DNA from: Jejubacter sp036620675
GTDB taxonomy: Bacteria; Pseudomonadota; Gammaproteobacteria; Enterobacterales; Enterobacteriaceae
DNA length: 58,396 nucleotides
Strand: one strand, 5' to 3'
Assembly: GCA_036620675.1 (NCBI GenBank)
Contig: JAZHEE010000027.1
Shown: positions 24,928-32,569 of the stretch, piece after piece
Numbering within the stretch: position 1 is the first letter of the stretch
How the letters are laid out: the number at the start of each line of letters is the position of its first letter
The notes under the pieces: model-generated
The model's input: only the letters and a program-made list of their open reading frames with translations
Told to the model about the DNA's origin: nothing
The model's database searches: none
Translations under genes and position numbers: made by a program

Positions 24928-26618
24928 GCTACCCCCGTTCGGTACTGTTCTGCCAGCCAGGTATTGACCCCCTGCTGGCGATCCGCGACCTCCAGCCCAG
25001 TCGCTCTGGGATCCGTCGCACCATAGATATTGATATGGGTCTCCTGTTGCAGATTCGGCGCGATCACTGCCGGACTTCCCGGCTCACGGATCTCCCCGGG
25101 CAGTGGCGCACGCCCCGGTTCTGGCCCCAGCGACGTATTCAGTTGCGCATAATGCTCACTGTTCAGAGCCGGGAAAGGGAATGCCGCGGAAAGTCCCTGT
25201 GCTCCACTCAGACGAATATCTCGCCCTCCGCTGGTTAACATCCGGGAATCCGCCGCCGCATCCGCCGACAAATCTCTCAGATGTTTAGTCTCATCAGAAG
25301 AGAGAAAAGTATCGCCCAGCACTTTCAGCGATCCTCTGATATCGCCATCAAACAAAAGATTCATCGCTCTAATGAGCCCATCCAGTTCATTAATCGAACG
25401 ACGAACCCCCTCGATAATCCAGTCAAACACCTTCCTGGCGCTAAACCTGGAAACATCGATCCCCAACAGTTTATCGAACCACAAAAACAGTCGATTGATT
25501 CCGCTCCCCAGTGTGACAATGCCATTCATCAACGACATAAAACTCTGCTTCAGGCTGGCAACACTCTTCAGCGCGTAGTCAATACCTGGCGCCCAGCTTT
25601 CCCAGTCGATCAGGCTGTCGCCTCCGGCCCTCCATAACTGGAAGTCCTGATATAGCAGCGTGATAGCCGTTGCCAGCCCCAGAATCAGCCCCAGCGGCGA
25701 AGCCTGAAACGCCATATTCAACAACCACACCGCAGCAGCAGCGCCTCCCAGCGTTGCGATCAGATTTCGGGCCTCATCGTCCAACCCCTGCCACCAACCG
25801 ATGACTTGCTCAATGGATGCCACGATATCCGCCATTGCGTTCACAACCAACGTAGCCAGAGTTCCGGCAACATCGGCCAGCTTGTCCACTACCGGCAAAA
25901 CCATCGGCGCCTTTTGCACGATCAGGTCTACCGCGCGGTTCAGCGGCTCACTCAGCTGGCTGGTGAGCTGTACCGTAAAGCGTTGCTCAATACCGTCCCT
26001 CAGTAGCGTCATTCGCTGTATCGCATCCAGGTAGTCTTCCGCTCCCGACCCTGACGGTACGCCTTCCATGGCTCTCCCCGATACGTTCCGATACTCTGCG
26101 ACCTTGCTTCCCGCTCCCAGGCTCATCGCTTCGCGAGCTTGCGAACTAATCCCAAACTGCTGAGCCAGTTTTTCAGCGCTTTCAGGCGCTAGCAGCGCCA
26201 TCCGCTCGCTAAACGACTGGAATATCGTCAGGGCATCGCGCAGATTTCCCTGTCCGTCCAGCACGCTAACGCCCAGTGTCGCCAGTTGAGCCGTCTTAGC
26301 CGGCGACTGCACCAGACTTTCCTGCAACTGACGAAAAGCCGCTATCAGCGCCTGGGGGTCGCCACCACTTTGCTTCGCGGCATAGTTAAGCGCCTGCCAC
26401 TGCGCAGGCGTGACATTCGCTTCACGCGCTTTCTGTCCCAGCTCGCCCAGCGAGCGGGCTGTTGCTGTAGTAAATTCGGTCAGTGTCAGCGGTGCCTGTG
26501 CAAGCGACAGCGCCACTTTTCCCAACCCACTTTCGAGCTGTTTAAACAGGCTCTTCAGGGTTCCGGTGGCCTCTACGGCGTCGCCGGAATCCTGAGTTTT
26601 CTCCTCGTTTTCAGCCAT
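24924..26618 (-). CDS. Tail tape measure protein
   Basis: 564 residues setting tail length. N-terminal half is largely alpha-helical with low-complexity stretches; a hydrophobic region at about 300-335 (LGGAAAAVWLLNMAFQASPL, LGLATAITLLY) is typical of tape measures. The C-terminus ends ATGLEVADRQQGVNTWLAEQY. Starts at ATG 26618 after GGAGG; the in-frame upstream codon at 26639 is rejected. At roughly 1.5 angstrom per residue the tail would be about 80-90 nm. Confidence 0.87.
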   Translation of the reverse strand: MAENEEKTQDSGDAVEATGTLKSLFKQLESGLGKVALSLAQAPLTLTEFTTATARSLGELGQKAREANVTPAQWQALNYAAKQSGGDPQALIAAFRQLQESLVQSPAKTAQLATLGVSVLDGQGNLRDALTIFQSFSERMALLAPESAEKLAQQFGISSQAREAMSLGAGSKVAEYRNVSGRAMEGVPSGSGAEDYLDAIQRMTLLRDGIEQRFTVQLTSQLSEPLNRAVDLIVQKAPMVLPVVDKLADVAGTLATLVVNAMADIVASIEQVIGWWQGLDDEARNLIATLGGAAAAVWLLNMAFQASPLGLILGLATAITLLYQDFQLWRAGGDSLIDWESWAPGIDYALKSVASLKQSFMSLMNGIVTLGSGINRLFLWFDKLLGIDVSRFSARKVFDWIIEGVRRSINELDGLIRAMNLLFDGDIRGSLKVLGDTFLSSDETKHLRDLSADAAADSRMLTSGGRDIRLSGAQGLSAAFPFPALNSEHYAQLNTSLGPEPGRAPLPGEIREPGSPAVIAPNLQQETHINIYGATDPRATGLEVADRQQGVNTWLAEQYRTGVA

Positions 26619-27206
26619 GTTGTTCCCTCCAGCGTGCAATACGCGCCTGGTTGTCCCCTTTCATGGCCAGATAGTCATTCATCAGCGCGATGTCACAGAG
26701 ATCCACCGCGCCGTTTTTCAGATCCATCCAGCTAATATGAAAGACCTCTGCCGGGCGCAGAATGTAATCTTCCCCACCCGGCAGCGTGTCGAGAATCAGG
26801 CCGCTGGCTGGTCGGGCATCGCCGCGCCGGGGAGTTCTTGCAAAAAATTTCCCAGCGAATCGGCCACCACCCGGGCCACCAGTTGCAGCATGGTCATCAG
26901 GCAGATATCGTCAAACGCCAGTTCTCCCTGAGAAAACACCGGCACCCAGGCCTGCATATGCTGTCGGGAAACCACCCCCAGACAGGGGTGGATAATGGCA
27001 TTGCAGTCCTCTTCACTCATGGTGCTGATGGCGTCGGCGATTTTTGGCAATAGCGCCGCCATGGCGCCCTCCTCCTGCTGACGGGACGTCTGAAAGTCAG
27101 TGAGCATCCCTGCCAGTACCGGCAGGAGCTTACGGGCCACTTTCAGTTGATCGAAGACGTTCAGTCGGGCAATACGGTAATTAGCTGCTTTAATCGCGAT
27201 TTCCAT
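26611..27206 (-). CDS. Tail assembly chaperone GT form via -1 frameshift
   Basis: The chaperone frame contains the canonical slippery heptamer A-AAT-TTT (26850-26844, codon 120). From there the -1 frame stays open for about 77 codons, with no ATG, GTG or TTG before WMDLKNG, and stops at 26611 inside the tape-measure start. The shifted product has about 198 residues and ends with RPAEVFHISWMDLKNGAVDL and IARWREQHG, resembling chaperone GT tails of other phages. This is the lambda G/GT arrangement. Frameshifting is inferred, not shown. Confidence 0.75.
26796..27206 (-). CDS. Tail assembly chaperone G form
   Basis: 136-residue unshifted product. Mostly helical, with N-terminal YRIARLNVFDQLKVARKL and central PCLGVVSRQHM, as in Mu-like tail assembly chaperones. 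It lies between tube and tape measure, where chaperones that coat the tape measure are encoded. It is 3 bp after the tube gene. Confidence 0.85.
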   Translation of the reverse strand: MEIAIKAANYRIARLNVFDQLKVARKLLPVLAGMLTDFQTSRQQEEGAMAALLPKIADAISTMSEEDCNAIIHPCLGVVSRQHMQAWVPVFSQGELAFDDICLMTMLQLVARVVADSLGNFLQELPGAAMPDQPAA

Positions 27207-27209
27207 CTA

Positions 27210-27650
27210 TCAGAACTCCCCCAGCACCTGATCGATTTTGGCGCACTCAAATTCCCAGGAAACCGTGCCGCCTTCTTTGGCATTCGCATGGTCGGGCAGC
27301 TTTTTAAAGGCCACGCCGCGGGCGGTAGTGATGTCACCAGACGCGCTATTGCGGATCACAATCACGTTGTTGCCCCAGGTCGCTGAAGACTGGCTCTGAG
27401 CGTTATAAGCCAGAGAGAGTTTCTTATTGGCCGGCGAGGTCTGCTGAAGCTTCACGGTCACGGTGCCATGCTTGCTGGCGCGCATGCAGTGCATTACCTC
27501 ACCATCTGCGCCAATCTTCATGCTGTTCTTCTCTTCCGCCATGGCGACGGTGATGCCCTCTTCAGACAGGCCGGAACCCGCACCGAGATCGATAATGCCA
27601 GTCGGCCCCGCGAAAGACGCGGTCACATCCATAAAAGAATAGGTGCTCAT
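27210..27650 (-). CDS. Tail tube protein (DUF3277 family)
   Basis: 146 residues forming the inner tube. The sequence from MSTYSFMDVTASFAGP through GADGEVMHCMRASKHGTVTVKLQQTSP and VAFKKLPDHANAKEGGTVSWEFE matches the DUF3277 tube family, which pairs with DUF3383 sheaths. 10 bp after the sheath gene. Confidence 0.88.
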   Translation of the reverse strand: MSTYSFMDVTASFAGPTGIIDLGAGSGLSEEGITVAMAEEKNSMKIGADGEVMHCMRASKHGTVTVKLQQTSPANKKLSLAYNAQSQSSATWGNNVIVIRNSASGDITTARGVAFKKLPDHANAKEGGTVSWEFECAKIDQVLGEF

Positions 27651-27660
27651 TAGTTTCTCC

Positions 27661-28806
27661 TTAACGTACTACGTTGATAGCGACATCGGCGTAATGCACG
27701 GCACCCGCCAGCTTGCAGGCCACCTGAATCAGCGGCGCTTTACGAGCCTCACGATCGGCCTGCGCCTGCTGGCTCAGCGGTTGAGCGTAAACGTAGTAGC
27801 CGCGAGTCAGGGTTTCACCCGCGCCCAGTTCACCGATATCGCCGCCGTTCCAGACGCCTGGCGCCACCAGGCCATTGCGAACCGCCTGATCCATTGACTG
27901 CTCAACGTTGCTCAGCAGGCGCGTAATTCCCGCCTCGGTCTGAGGAACCTTAGTGGTGCTGGTGTACAACAGGTTGTAAAGGTTGGTCTGTACATAATTC
28001 TGCAACCAGTCCAGGCCGTGGCGCTCATCGAAGAAGTCGCCATTGGCCATAACGCCCTGCTGTAGAATGGCGGTGTCATTGGCATAGAGCACAAAGACGT
28101 TCGCGTTTTTGGCATCCACTGCGCCAGCCTGATTGCTGCGCAGGGATTCATAAGTGACTCCCGGCTCCTGTTTAAATTTCAGGGTGATCGTGGTCTGGCT
28201 ACCGGTAAAATCGACCGTGAAAGCGCGACCAAACGCAGAGATAGCCGCATACGGATTAGCGGACGAATACTGCAGGAAAGTACGAGCAAAGCCCGCCGCC
28301 TTCAGCTTCGATGCCAGATCGGTCGTATTGGTCGCGTCGAGGATCGCGGCGTCTGCCGAGGTGATTGCCAGAATACGACTGGGCGAAGCCGATTCGATTG
28401 CTGCCGCTACGGCCAGATAGTCCGCGTCGGAAACTGCTTCGCTGTCGGCAATCCCGATCCCATACCAGTTAGTGAACTGCAGGGCGGCATTAACCGCCTC
28501 CGGCAGCGTTTCGGCGCTGCCATTTTCTTCATCGTCCGGTGTTTTGGCCCAACGCCCCACATAGAGCTCGCGCGGCTGCGGAGACTGGGAGAAAAACGCC
28601 GTTGCCGCTGCATATTCCGGGCTTTCGATACCAAAATCTTCGCCGATATCGGCAGCCGATGTATAAAGGCGAACGCGCTCGCTGACCGGAATTACCGGCG
28701 TACTGCCCAGAATCAGCAGCGAGCCGAAGTTACGGCCCGATGCCGCACCGGGCGCCATAATGATGTCTACATTCACCACATCAGAAACAGGTAAACCCTG
28801 TGACAT
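27661..28806 (-). CDS. Contractile tail sheath protein (DUF3383 family)
   Basis: 381 residues. N-terminal VVNVDIIMAPGAASGRNFGSLLILGSTP is characteristic of DUF3383 sheaths. The C-terminal region (GYYVYAQPLSQQAQADREARKAP) is the conserved part that bonds neighbouring sheath subunits in contractile systems. Its presence makes the particle contractile, that is R-type. It follows the neck gene by 3 bp. Confidence 0.9.
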   Translation of the reverse strand: MSQGLPVSDVVNVDIIMAPGAASGRNFGSLLILGSTPVIPVSERVRLYTSAADIGEDFGIESPEYAAATAFFSQSPQPRELYVGRWAKTPDDEENGSAETLPEAVNAALQFTNWYGIGIADSEAVSDADYLAVAAAIESASPSRILAITSADAAILDATNTTDLASKLKAAGFARTFLQYSSANPYAAISAFGRAFTVDFTGSQTTITLKFKQEPGVTYESLRSNQAGAVDAKNANVFVLYANDTAILQQGVMANGDFFDERHGLDWLQNYVQTNLYNLLYTSTTKVPQTEAGITRLLSNVEQSMDQAVRNGLVAPGVWNGGDIGELGAGETLTRGYYVYAQPLSQQAQADREARKAPLIQVACKLAGAVHYADVAINVVR

Positions 28807-28809
28807 ACT

Positions 28810-29352
28810 TTATTCTCCTGTAAAGAAAATGACGGGAGCCTGGGTCAGCGCCATAACGCCGTACTCGCGGGCCACCGTCCGGTAAAGGCGCAGCGTCAGG
28901 TCATAACGCTTTACCCATTGATTGTTGATCTGCTGCGAACTACCGGTCAGAGCACCGTGGCCGCCGAAGGCGAACCCCAGCGTCCGAAGTTCATCCTGGT
29001 TCTGGCTGACCAGCAGGCCATCCAGAAATCGGGTAGCAATGCCCTGCCCGTTAGGGCCGAAGAAAGAGAGCGCGCAGGTCAGGGTTTCATCCCGCCGTTG
29101 GGTTACCTGCTCTTCCCCCTGCCTGGAGAAGGCGGCGCTGGTGGCGCGGGCGATTTCGCTTACCGCGTATTCGCACCAGTTATCCCCCGGGGGGGCCGCC
29201 TCCTCCTCTTCCCGCCTGACTATGACCGCGTCTGGCACCAGCGCCGCTACGCCACCAATCCAGTCGGCCAGCAGCGCGTCCAGCGCGGCATCGTATTCGG
29301 GCTCTTCTGACCGGGGCGTCAGCCAGCCCGGCGTATTACTGCTGTTGCTCAC
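28810..29352 (-). CDS. Tail terminator / neck protein (gp12-like)
   Basis: 180 residues. Begins at GTG 29352 behind GGAGGTGAT; the ATG at 29409 lies inside a terminator hairpin and is rejected. The features VALVPDAVIVRR, EYAVSEIARATSA and MALTQAPVIFFTGE match phage neck terminator proteins that cap the head-proximal end of the tail. First gene of the structural operon after an internal terminator. Confidence 0.8.
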   Translation of the reverse strand: MSNSSNTPGWLTPRSEEPEYDAALDALLADWIGGVAALVPDAVIVRREEEEAAPPGDNWCEYAVSEIARATSAAFSRQGEEQVTQRRDETLTCALSFFGPNGQGIATRFLDGLLVSQNQDELRTLGFAFGGHGALTGSSQQINNQWVKRYDLTLRLYRTVAREYGVMALTQAPVIFFTGE

Positions 29353-29390
29353 ATCACCTCCCCGGCGCCCTGCGCCGATGCATGCCCAAT

Positions 29391-29418
29391 AAAAAAGGCC
29401 CCGAATCATCGGGGCCTT
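29391..29418 (-). terminator. Intrinsic terminator between lysis and tail genes
   Basis: On the minus strand AAGGCCCCGA-TGA-TTCGGGGCCTT is followed by TTTTTT. It separates Rz/Rz1 from the neck gene, so the tail genes require read-through. Confidence 0.88.
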
Positions 29419-29546
29419 AGTTTGAGGATAAAGAGAGAAAAACGTGGTTTCCCCCTTTGTGGATATCCGTCGAAAATCAATAAATTGATTTTCCTTGTTT
29501 ATTTTTCAGGTGCTTCTGGCCAAACCGGTTCGGCCCGGGTTCGCCA
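29419..29546 (-). repeat. Dispersed structured repeat element, copy 2
   Basis: On the minus strand this stretch matches 2895-3034 in order: GGGCCGAAC-GGTTTGGCCAGA, GAAAAATAAA, the GAAAATCAAT/ATTGATTTTC stem, CCACAAAG and CCACGTTTTT. I judge similarity near 75 percent by eye. As in copy 1 it is followed by a strong terminator hairpin. Confidence 0.6.
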
Positions 29547-29574
29547 TCGTCTCCTGCGTAGTGACGATAAATGG

Positions 29575-30087
29575 TTACGGCCGGCTGTCGGTCATGGCCT
29601 GCCAGGCCTGCTGGCAGGCGAGCCCGGCTGCGCGTCGCCGGTCAGCCTCTGCCGCCAGCTGTCGATTGCGTTCGACAGATTCCGCGAGCAGCCCGGTGAG
29701 CAAAACGACGGAACCGTCGGCTGTTGTGCCGCCTGTGGAAGCGGCGGCAGCCGGGCGCGACTGGCGCAGTCGTTCGAGCTCGCGGCGCAGCCGCTCAGCA
29801 CCAGTGCGAGCAGCAGCGGCATCGCCCTGCAATGCGGAAAGTTGCTGTTGCGCATGTTGGGTGACCTGCTCAATTTCACGACGCCGCCGCGCCTCCAGCG
29901 CGCTAATCTGCGCCTGGCGGCGGGCGGCTTCCCGGGCATCCATGGCGTCACGCTGGCTCCAGCGCGCCTGCCAGCGGTTATCCGATAACCGTTTACCTGT
30001 CAGATAACCAGAACCGCACGCCAGAATTAACGTCAGACCGAAGCCCAACAGGCGCCAGTTCCTGAATAGAGCCATAATTAACGTCAT
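29575..30087 (-). CDS. Rz-like inner-membrane spanin (DUF2514-like)
   Basis: 170 residues, last lysis step. A single N-terminal membrane segment (about 12-28, LLGFGLTLILACGSGYL) is followed by a long charged coiled coil rich in Arg, Glu and Gln, then a C-terminal part ending CQQAWQAMTDSRP. This is the topology of i-spanins. ATG 30087 is used; ATG 30075 is an alternative. A lipoprotein gene is embedded in another frame. Confidence 0.82.
   Translation of the reverse strand: MTLIMALFRNWRLLGFGLTLILACGSGYLTGKRLSDNRWQARWSQRDAMDAREAARRQAQISALEARRRREIEQVTQHAQQQLSALQGDAAAARTGAERLRRELERLRQSRPAAAASTGGTTADGSVVLLTGLLAESVERNRQLAAEADRRRAAGLACQQAWQAMTDSRP
29592..29855 (-). CDS. Rz1-like outer-membrane spanin lipoprotein, embedded
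   Basis: Lies entirely inside the Rz frame in a different reading frame. From ATG 29855 (or 29822) it encodes 87 (76) residues with a signal peptide PLLLALVLSGC, a perfect lipobox, then a short proline-rich stretch (LPPLPQAAQQPTVP). This is the classical Rz/Rz1 nested arrangement; the two would span the periplasm to fuse membranes. Confidence 0.78.
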   Translation of the reverse strand: MRNSNFPHCRAMPLLLALVLSGCAASSNDCASRARLPPLPQAAQQPTVPSFCSPGCSRNLSNAIDSWRQRLTGDAQPGSPASRPGRP

Positions 30088-30135
30088 GGGTTATCGCCCG
30101 ATTATTTTTGGAATAAAAGCAAACGTAGTGTTAAA

Positions 30136-31146
30136 TCACGCGTCGCCATTGTCAGTCGACATTATAATATCCAACTCATTTTCCGTGGTCTGACCGATTT
30201 CGTAATAATCTAAAAACCCCGCTGAATGTTGGTACAATGCCTGCGTGCCATAACTGTCATAGCCTACGTTTAATTTCTGAGTAAATGAAACGACTTGACC
30301 AGCCTGAGTTCCTCCCATGTTAGTGAATGCCAGAACATCTCTAATCCCCAAAAAGAAAATCTTAAATAGTATATCCGCCTCATAGTCCGGAGAATAAAGA
30401 TCCAGAATTTTTGGCATCTCATTGACGTCCCACAGATACCCGGTAATGTCATGCTCATTTACCAGCCGGGTATAGTTTTCACCGAAGCAGCCATTAATAT
30501 AATCAGCAAATTCTTTATTGCCTACCGTTGTGGCGCCTCCTGAATGAATTTTTACTTCAACATTGTCATTACTCAGCTGCGACTGTAAATAAATACCTAA
30601 TACTGGTGCAACCATACCGCCAAAGCTATGACCACAAACGGTGAGTGACAGACCTTCCCCTTCTGCAGAGGTAAGTTGCTCCCTGATAAATTCAACAACG
30701 GTTTTCCCCAGGCCTGGTGAGTTATTACTACGGACATCCCAAATATCATCAAGAACCGTCCCCATTCCCCGGGTTATACAAACATCATCCCCAGCAGCTG
30801 GAATGTATTTATTAAGTTTGAAGTCAGGAACAAAATTAAAATCTTCCGCAGAATTTTTGACGCTCAGGGTAAACCGGATAGCCAATCGAAAATCACGGCT
30901 ATCCTTTTTATTTCGCACCATATACAGCACATAATCATCCCGGTCATCACCATCATTATCATCATTACGGACAACCGCTGGCCCCCAGACCAGTTCAAAA
31001 TCATCCTTTGTCGCCAAAGATAATTCCAAACTATTAACGATCTTATCATGCACATAAACCGGAGAACCACTGGTGTTATTAACGCCATTTCCGGCAATTA
31101 CACAAAGGGCAAGGTTTTGTTTAATCGTAGATACATTCTCTGTCAT
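30136..31146 (-). CDS. Class 3 lipase-like protein in the lysis cassette
   Basis: 336 residues with an alpha/beta-hydrolase lipase class 3 core. Nucleophile Ser174 is in TVCGHSFGGMVA; the family motif TTVGNKEFADYIN follows; Asp233 in VNEHDITGYLW and His307 in YQHSAGFLDYY complete a plausible triad. No signal peptide or transmembrane segment is evident. AGAGAGG is 6 nt before ATG 31146; a longer frame to 31296 lacks this. Base composition is AT-richer than the neighbouring phage genes, suggesting separate acquisition. Substrate unknown; membrane phospholipid is plausible. Confidence 0.78.
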   Translation of the reverse strand: MTENVSTIKQNLALCVIAGNGVNNTSGSPVYVHDKIVNSLELSLATKDDFELVWGPAVVRNDDNDGDDRDDYVLYMVRNKKDSRDFRLAIRFTLSVKNSAEDFNFVPDFKLNKYIPAAGDDVCITRGMGTVLDDIWDVRSNNSPGLGKTVVEFIREQLTSAEGEGLSLTVCGHSFGGMVAPVLGIYLQSQLSNDNVEVKIHSGGATTVGNKEFADYINGCFGENYTRLVNEHDITGYLWDVNEMPKILDLYSPDYEADILFKIFFLGIRDVLAFTNMGGTQAGQVVSFTQKLNVGYDSYGTQALYQHSAGFLDYYEIGQTTENELDIIMSTDNGDA

Positions 31147-31273
31147 GGTATACCTCTCTTGATTTAATTTAGCCATGTTATATGGCGATACAGATAAAAC
31201 CAGGTTGGGTACTCCCCTTGCAGGCGCACAACTCGCTTTTGTGACGAAGACGGAAAGATAAAAGCCGCTATCT

Positions 31274-31336
31274 TTAAATACTAAATAAATAGACACCAGC
31301 CAGACTGATGGTATTGAAGTGATAAAAGTGCGACAT
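31274..31336 (-). CDS. Possible 20-residue hydrophobic peptide
   Basis: ATG 31336 behind AAGGAATAAACC opens a 20-codon frame (N-terminus MSHFYHFNTI, C-terminus hydrophobic VYLFSI) 10 bp after the holin stop. A hairpin AAAGATA...TATCTTT follows. No family recognised; the good ribosome site is the only support. The rest of 31147-31346 holds nothing else I can identify. Confidence 0.3.
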   Translation of the reverse strand: MSHFYHFNTISLAGVYLFSI

Positions 31337-31346
31337 GGTTTATTCC

Positions 31347-31673
31347 TTAATTCTCTCCGTGGCGACCATCAGTGCGGCGATTAAACAAAGCCAGTACCTT
31401 GTCGCGCACCTTTTCAGCGCCAACAAAACCAATGGTGGCGCCAACAAAAGTGACCGAATTGCCGGGCAAACCGAACAGCTCCAGCGATCCGGCTATCGCC
31501 AGGGTCAGAATCCCGCACGACAGCGCGCCGGTAACGGTTTTCACCACCGATTTGCCATCATAAATGCTCATCAGTGCGGAGATACTGCCTGCCGCCAGCG
31601 CGGCATACAGCGACGGAAGAAAATCCTCTATCCACTTCATAGTGTGTTCAAAAAGTTCGTAGATACTTTGCAT
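31347..31673 (-). CDS. Phage holin (lambda S-like family)
   Basis: 108 residues with about three hydrophobic segments (17-35, 46-66 and 70-87) and a charged C-terminus RRTDGRHGEN. The region FVGATIGFVGAEKVRDKVL resembles lambda-family holins. It would form the inner-membrane lesions that release the lysozyme. Methionines at 1 and 12 could give a long and a short form as in lambda, unproven. Confidence 0.82.
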   Translation of the reverse strand: MQSIYELFEHTMKWIEDFLPSLYAALAAGSISALMSIYDGKSVVKTVTGALSCGILTLAIAGSLELFGLPGNSVTFVGATIGFVGAEKVRDKVLALFNRRTDGRHGEN

Positions 31674-31697
31674 ATCGGCCCTTTTACCTGTAACGAA

Positions 31698-32150
31698 TTA
31701 CGCGGTAAGGAACAGCCTCCGTTCGGCCCGACGCCGTCTTTCCAGACCGGGCATAACCTGGCCTCCGGCGTGTACCCAGCGCAGGAACTGATCCGCGGCC
31801 CCCTGATAATCCCCATCGTTCAGTTTCTGAAGCAGCGTCGAGGTGGAAAAAGCCCGGGTGCCGATATTCCAGGCCAGACTCACCAGAGCGTCGAACTGAT
31901 TCTGGGTAAGGCGCACCCGAATCAGCCGGTTCAGGGCCTGCTCATAGCTGACGATGCCGCAACGCAGCAGCTGTTCCGCCTTCTGTTTACTGATAACCAT
32001 ATCCGGATGCACCGCTACGCCGTCCACGGGCCGGGTCCATCCGTAGCCGATCGTCCATGGTGAACCGCCGGTAGCGGGATCCGGATACGCTTTCAGGCTG
32101 CAACCTTCAAAACGCTTAATCAGCGCCAGCCCGTTATCACTGATATTCAT
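31698..32150 (-). CDS. Endolysin, GH24 phage lysozyme
   Basis: 150-residue muramidase that cleaves murein MurNAc-GlcNAc bonds. Catalytic residues Glu15 (LIKRFEGCSLKAYPD), Asp24 and Thr33 (PWTIGYGWT) are present, as is the RRRAERRLFLTA end. No N-terminal signal or SAR anchor is seen, so it depends on the holin for export. AGGAG 7 nt before ATG. First gene after the promoter-terminator array. Confidence 0.93.
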   Translation of the reverse strand: MNISDNGLALIKRFEGCSLKAYPDPATGGSPWTIGYGWTRPVDGVAVHPDMVISKQKAEQLLRCGIVSYEQALNRLIRVRLTQNQFDALVSLAWNIGTRAFSTSTLLQKLNDGDYQGAADQFLRWVHAGGQVMPGLERRRRAERRLFLTA

Positions 32151-32212
32151 TAATCACTCCTGATTTTATTGGCCGGCAACCGAAAACAGCGGGAGTCATT
32201 AATGTGCAAATA

Positions 32213-32236
32213 AAAAAGGCCACCCGAAGGTAGCCT
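32213..32236 (-). terminator. Array terminator T-d, before lysozyme
   Basis: Minus strand AAGGCTACC-TTCG-GGTGGCCTT then TTTTA. Last of four terminators between Q and lysozyme; 63 bp upstream of the lysozyme start. Confidence 0.85.
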
Positions 32237-32286
32237 TTATATTTACAGCATAATAAAAAATGCAGCTCTTTTGTTTGTTACTCTGC

Positions 32287-32327
32287 GATTTTTACCAGAC
32301 TAGCATCTGTTTTGCGGGCCGCGCAAG
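32287..32327 (-). promoter_or_regulatory. Promoter-like repeat unit 1
   Basis: 41-bp direct repeat. On the minus strand TTGCGC and, 18 bp on, extended -10 TGC-TAGTCT can form a promoter firing toward lysozyme; start near 32290. It contains the hyphenated palindrome TTGCG-GGCCG-CGCAA over the -35. Terminator T-d follows. Confidence 0.6.
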
Positions 32328-32353
32328 CCCTTATTTAATTACTTTATCGCAAA

Positions 32354-32392
32354 ACAAAAAGGCGCCTTAATTAAATCCGAGAAGCGTCTGAT
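32354..32392 (-). terminator. Array terminator T-c
   Basis: Minus strand AGACGCTT...AAGGCGCCT then TTTTTGTTTT: an imperfect stem with a good T-tract, 5 bp downstream of repeat unit 2. Confidence 0.6.
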
Positions 32393-32396
32393 TTGC

Positions 32397-32437
32397 GATT
32401 TTTATCAGGTTAGCACCGCTTTTGCGGGCCGCACAAG
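32397..32437 (-). promoter_or_regulatory. Promoter-like repeat unit 2
   Basis: 41-bp repeat, 110 bp from unit 1. Minus strand TTGTGC, 18-bp spacer, TGC-TAACCT. The palindrome is TTGCG-GGCCG-CACAA, one base changed. Followed by T-c. Confidence 0.6.
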
Positions 32438-32463
32438 TCATTACAATAAATTATTTACAGCAT

Positions 32464-32492
32464 AAAAAAGGACGCCATAGTGGGCATCCTTA
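32464..32492 (-). terminator. Array terminator T-b
   Basis: Minus strand AAGGATGCC-CACTAT-GGCGTCCTT then TTTTAT; lies 13 bp past repeat unit 3. Confidence 0.82.
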
Positions 32493-32504
32493 AGCATAGA
32501 ATTT

Positions 32505-32545
32505 GATTTTTATCAGGCTAGCACTCAATTTGCGGGCCGCGCAAG
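32505..32545 (-). promoter_or_regulatory. Promoter-like repeat unit 3
   Basis: 41-bp repeat, 108 bp from unit 2. Minus strand TTGCGC, 18-bp spacer, TGC-TAGCCT, and palindrome TTGCG-GGCCG-CGCAA. Followed by T-b. Confidence 0.6.
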
Positions 32546-32569
32546 ACATTATATTATCTTTTTTATAAG

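Noticed and set aside
32287..32545. Three 41-bp repeats with roughly 67-bp intervals, superficially a small CRISPR array
   Set aside because: Intervals contain intrinsic terminators, repeats carry -35/-10-like elements and vary in sequence, and no cas gene is present.
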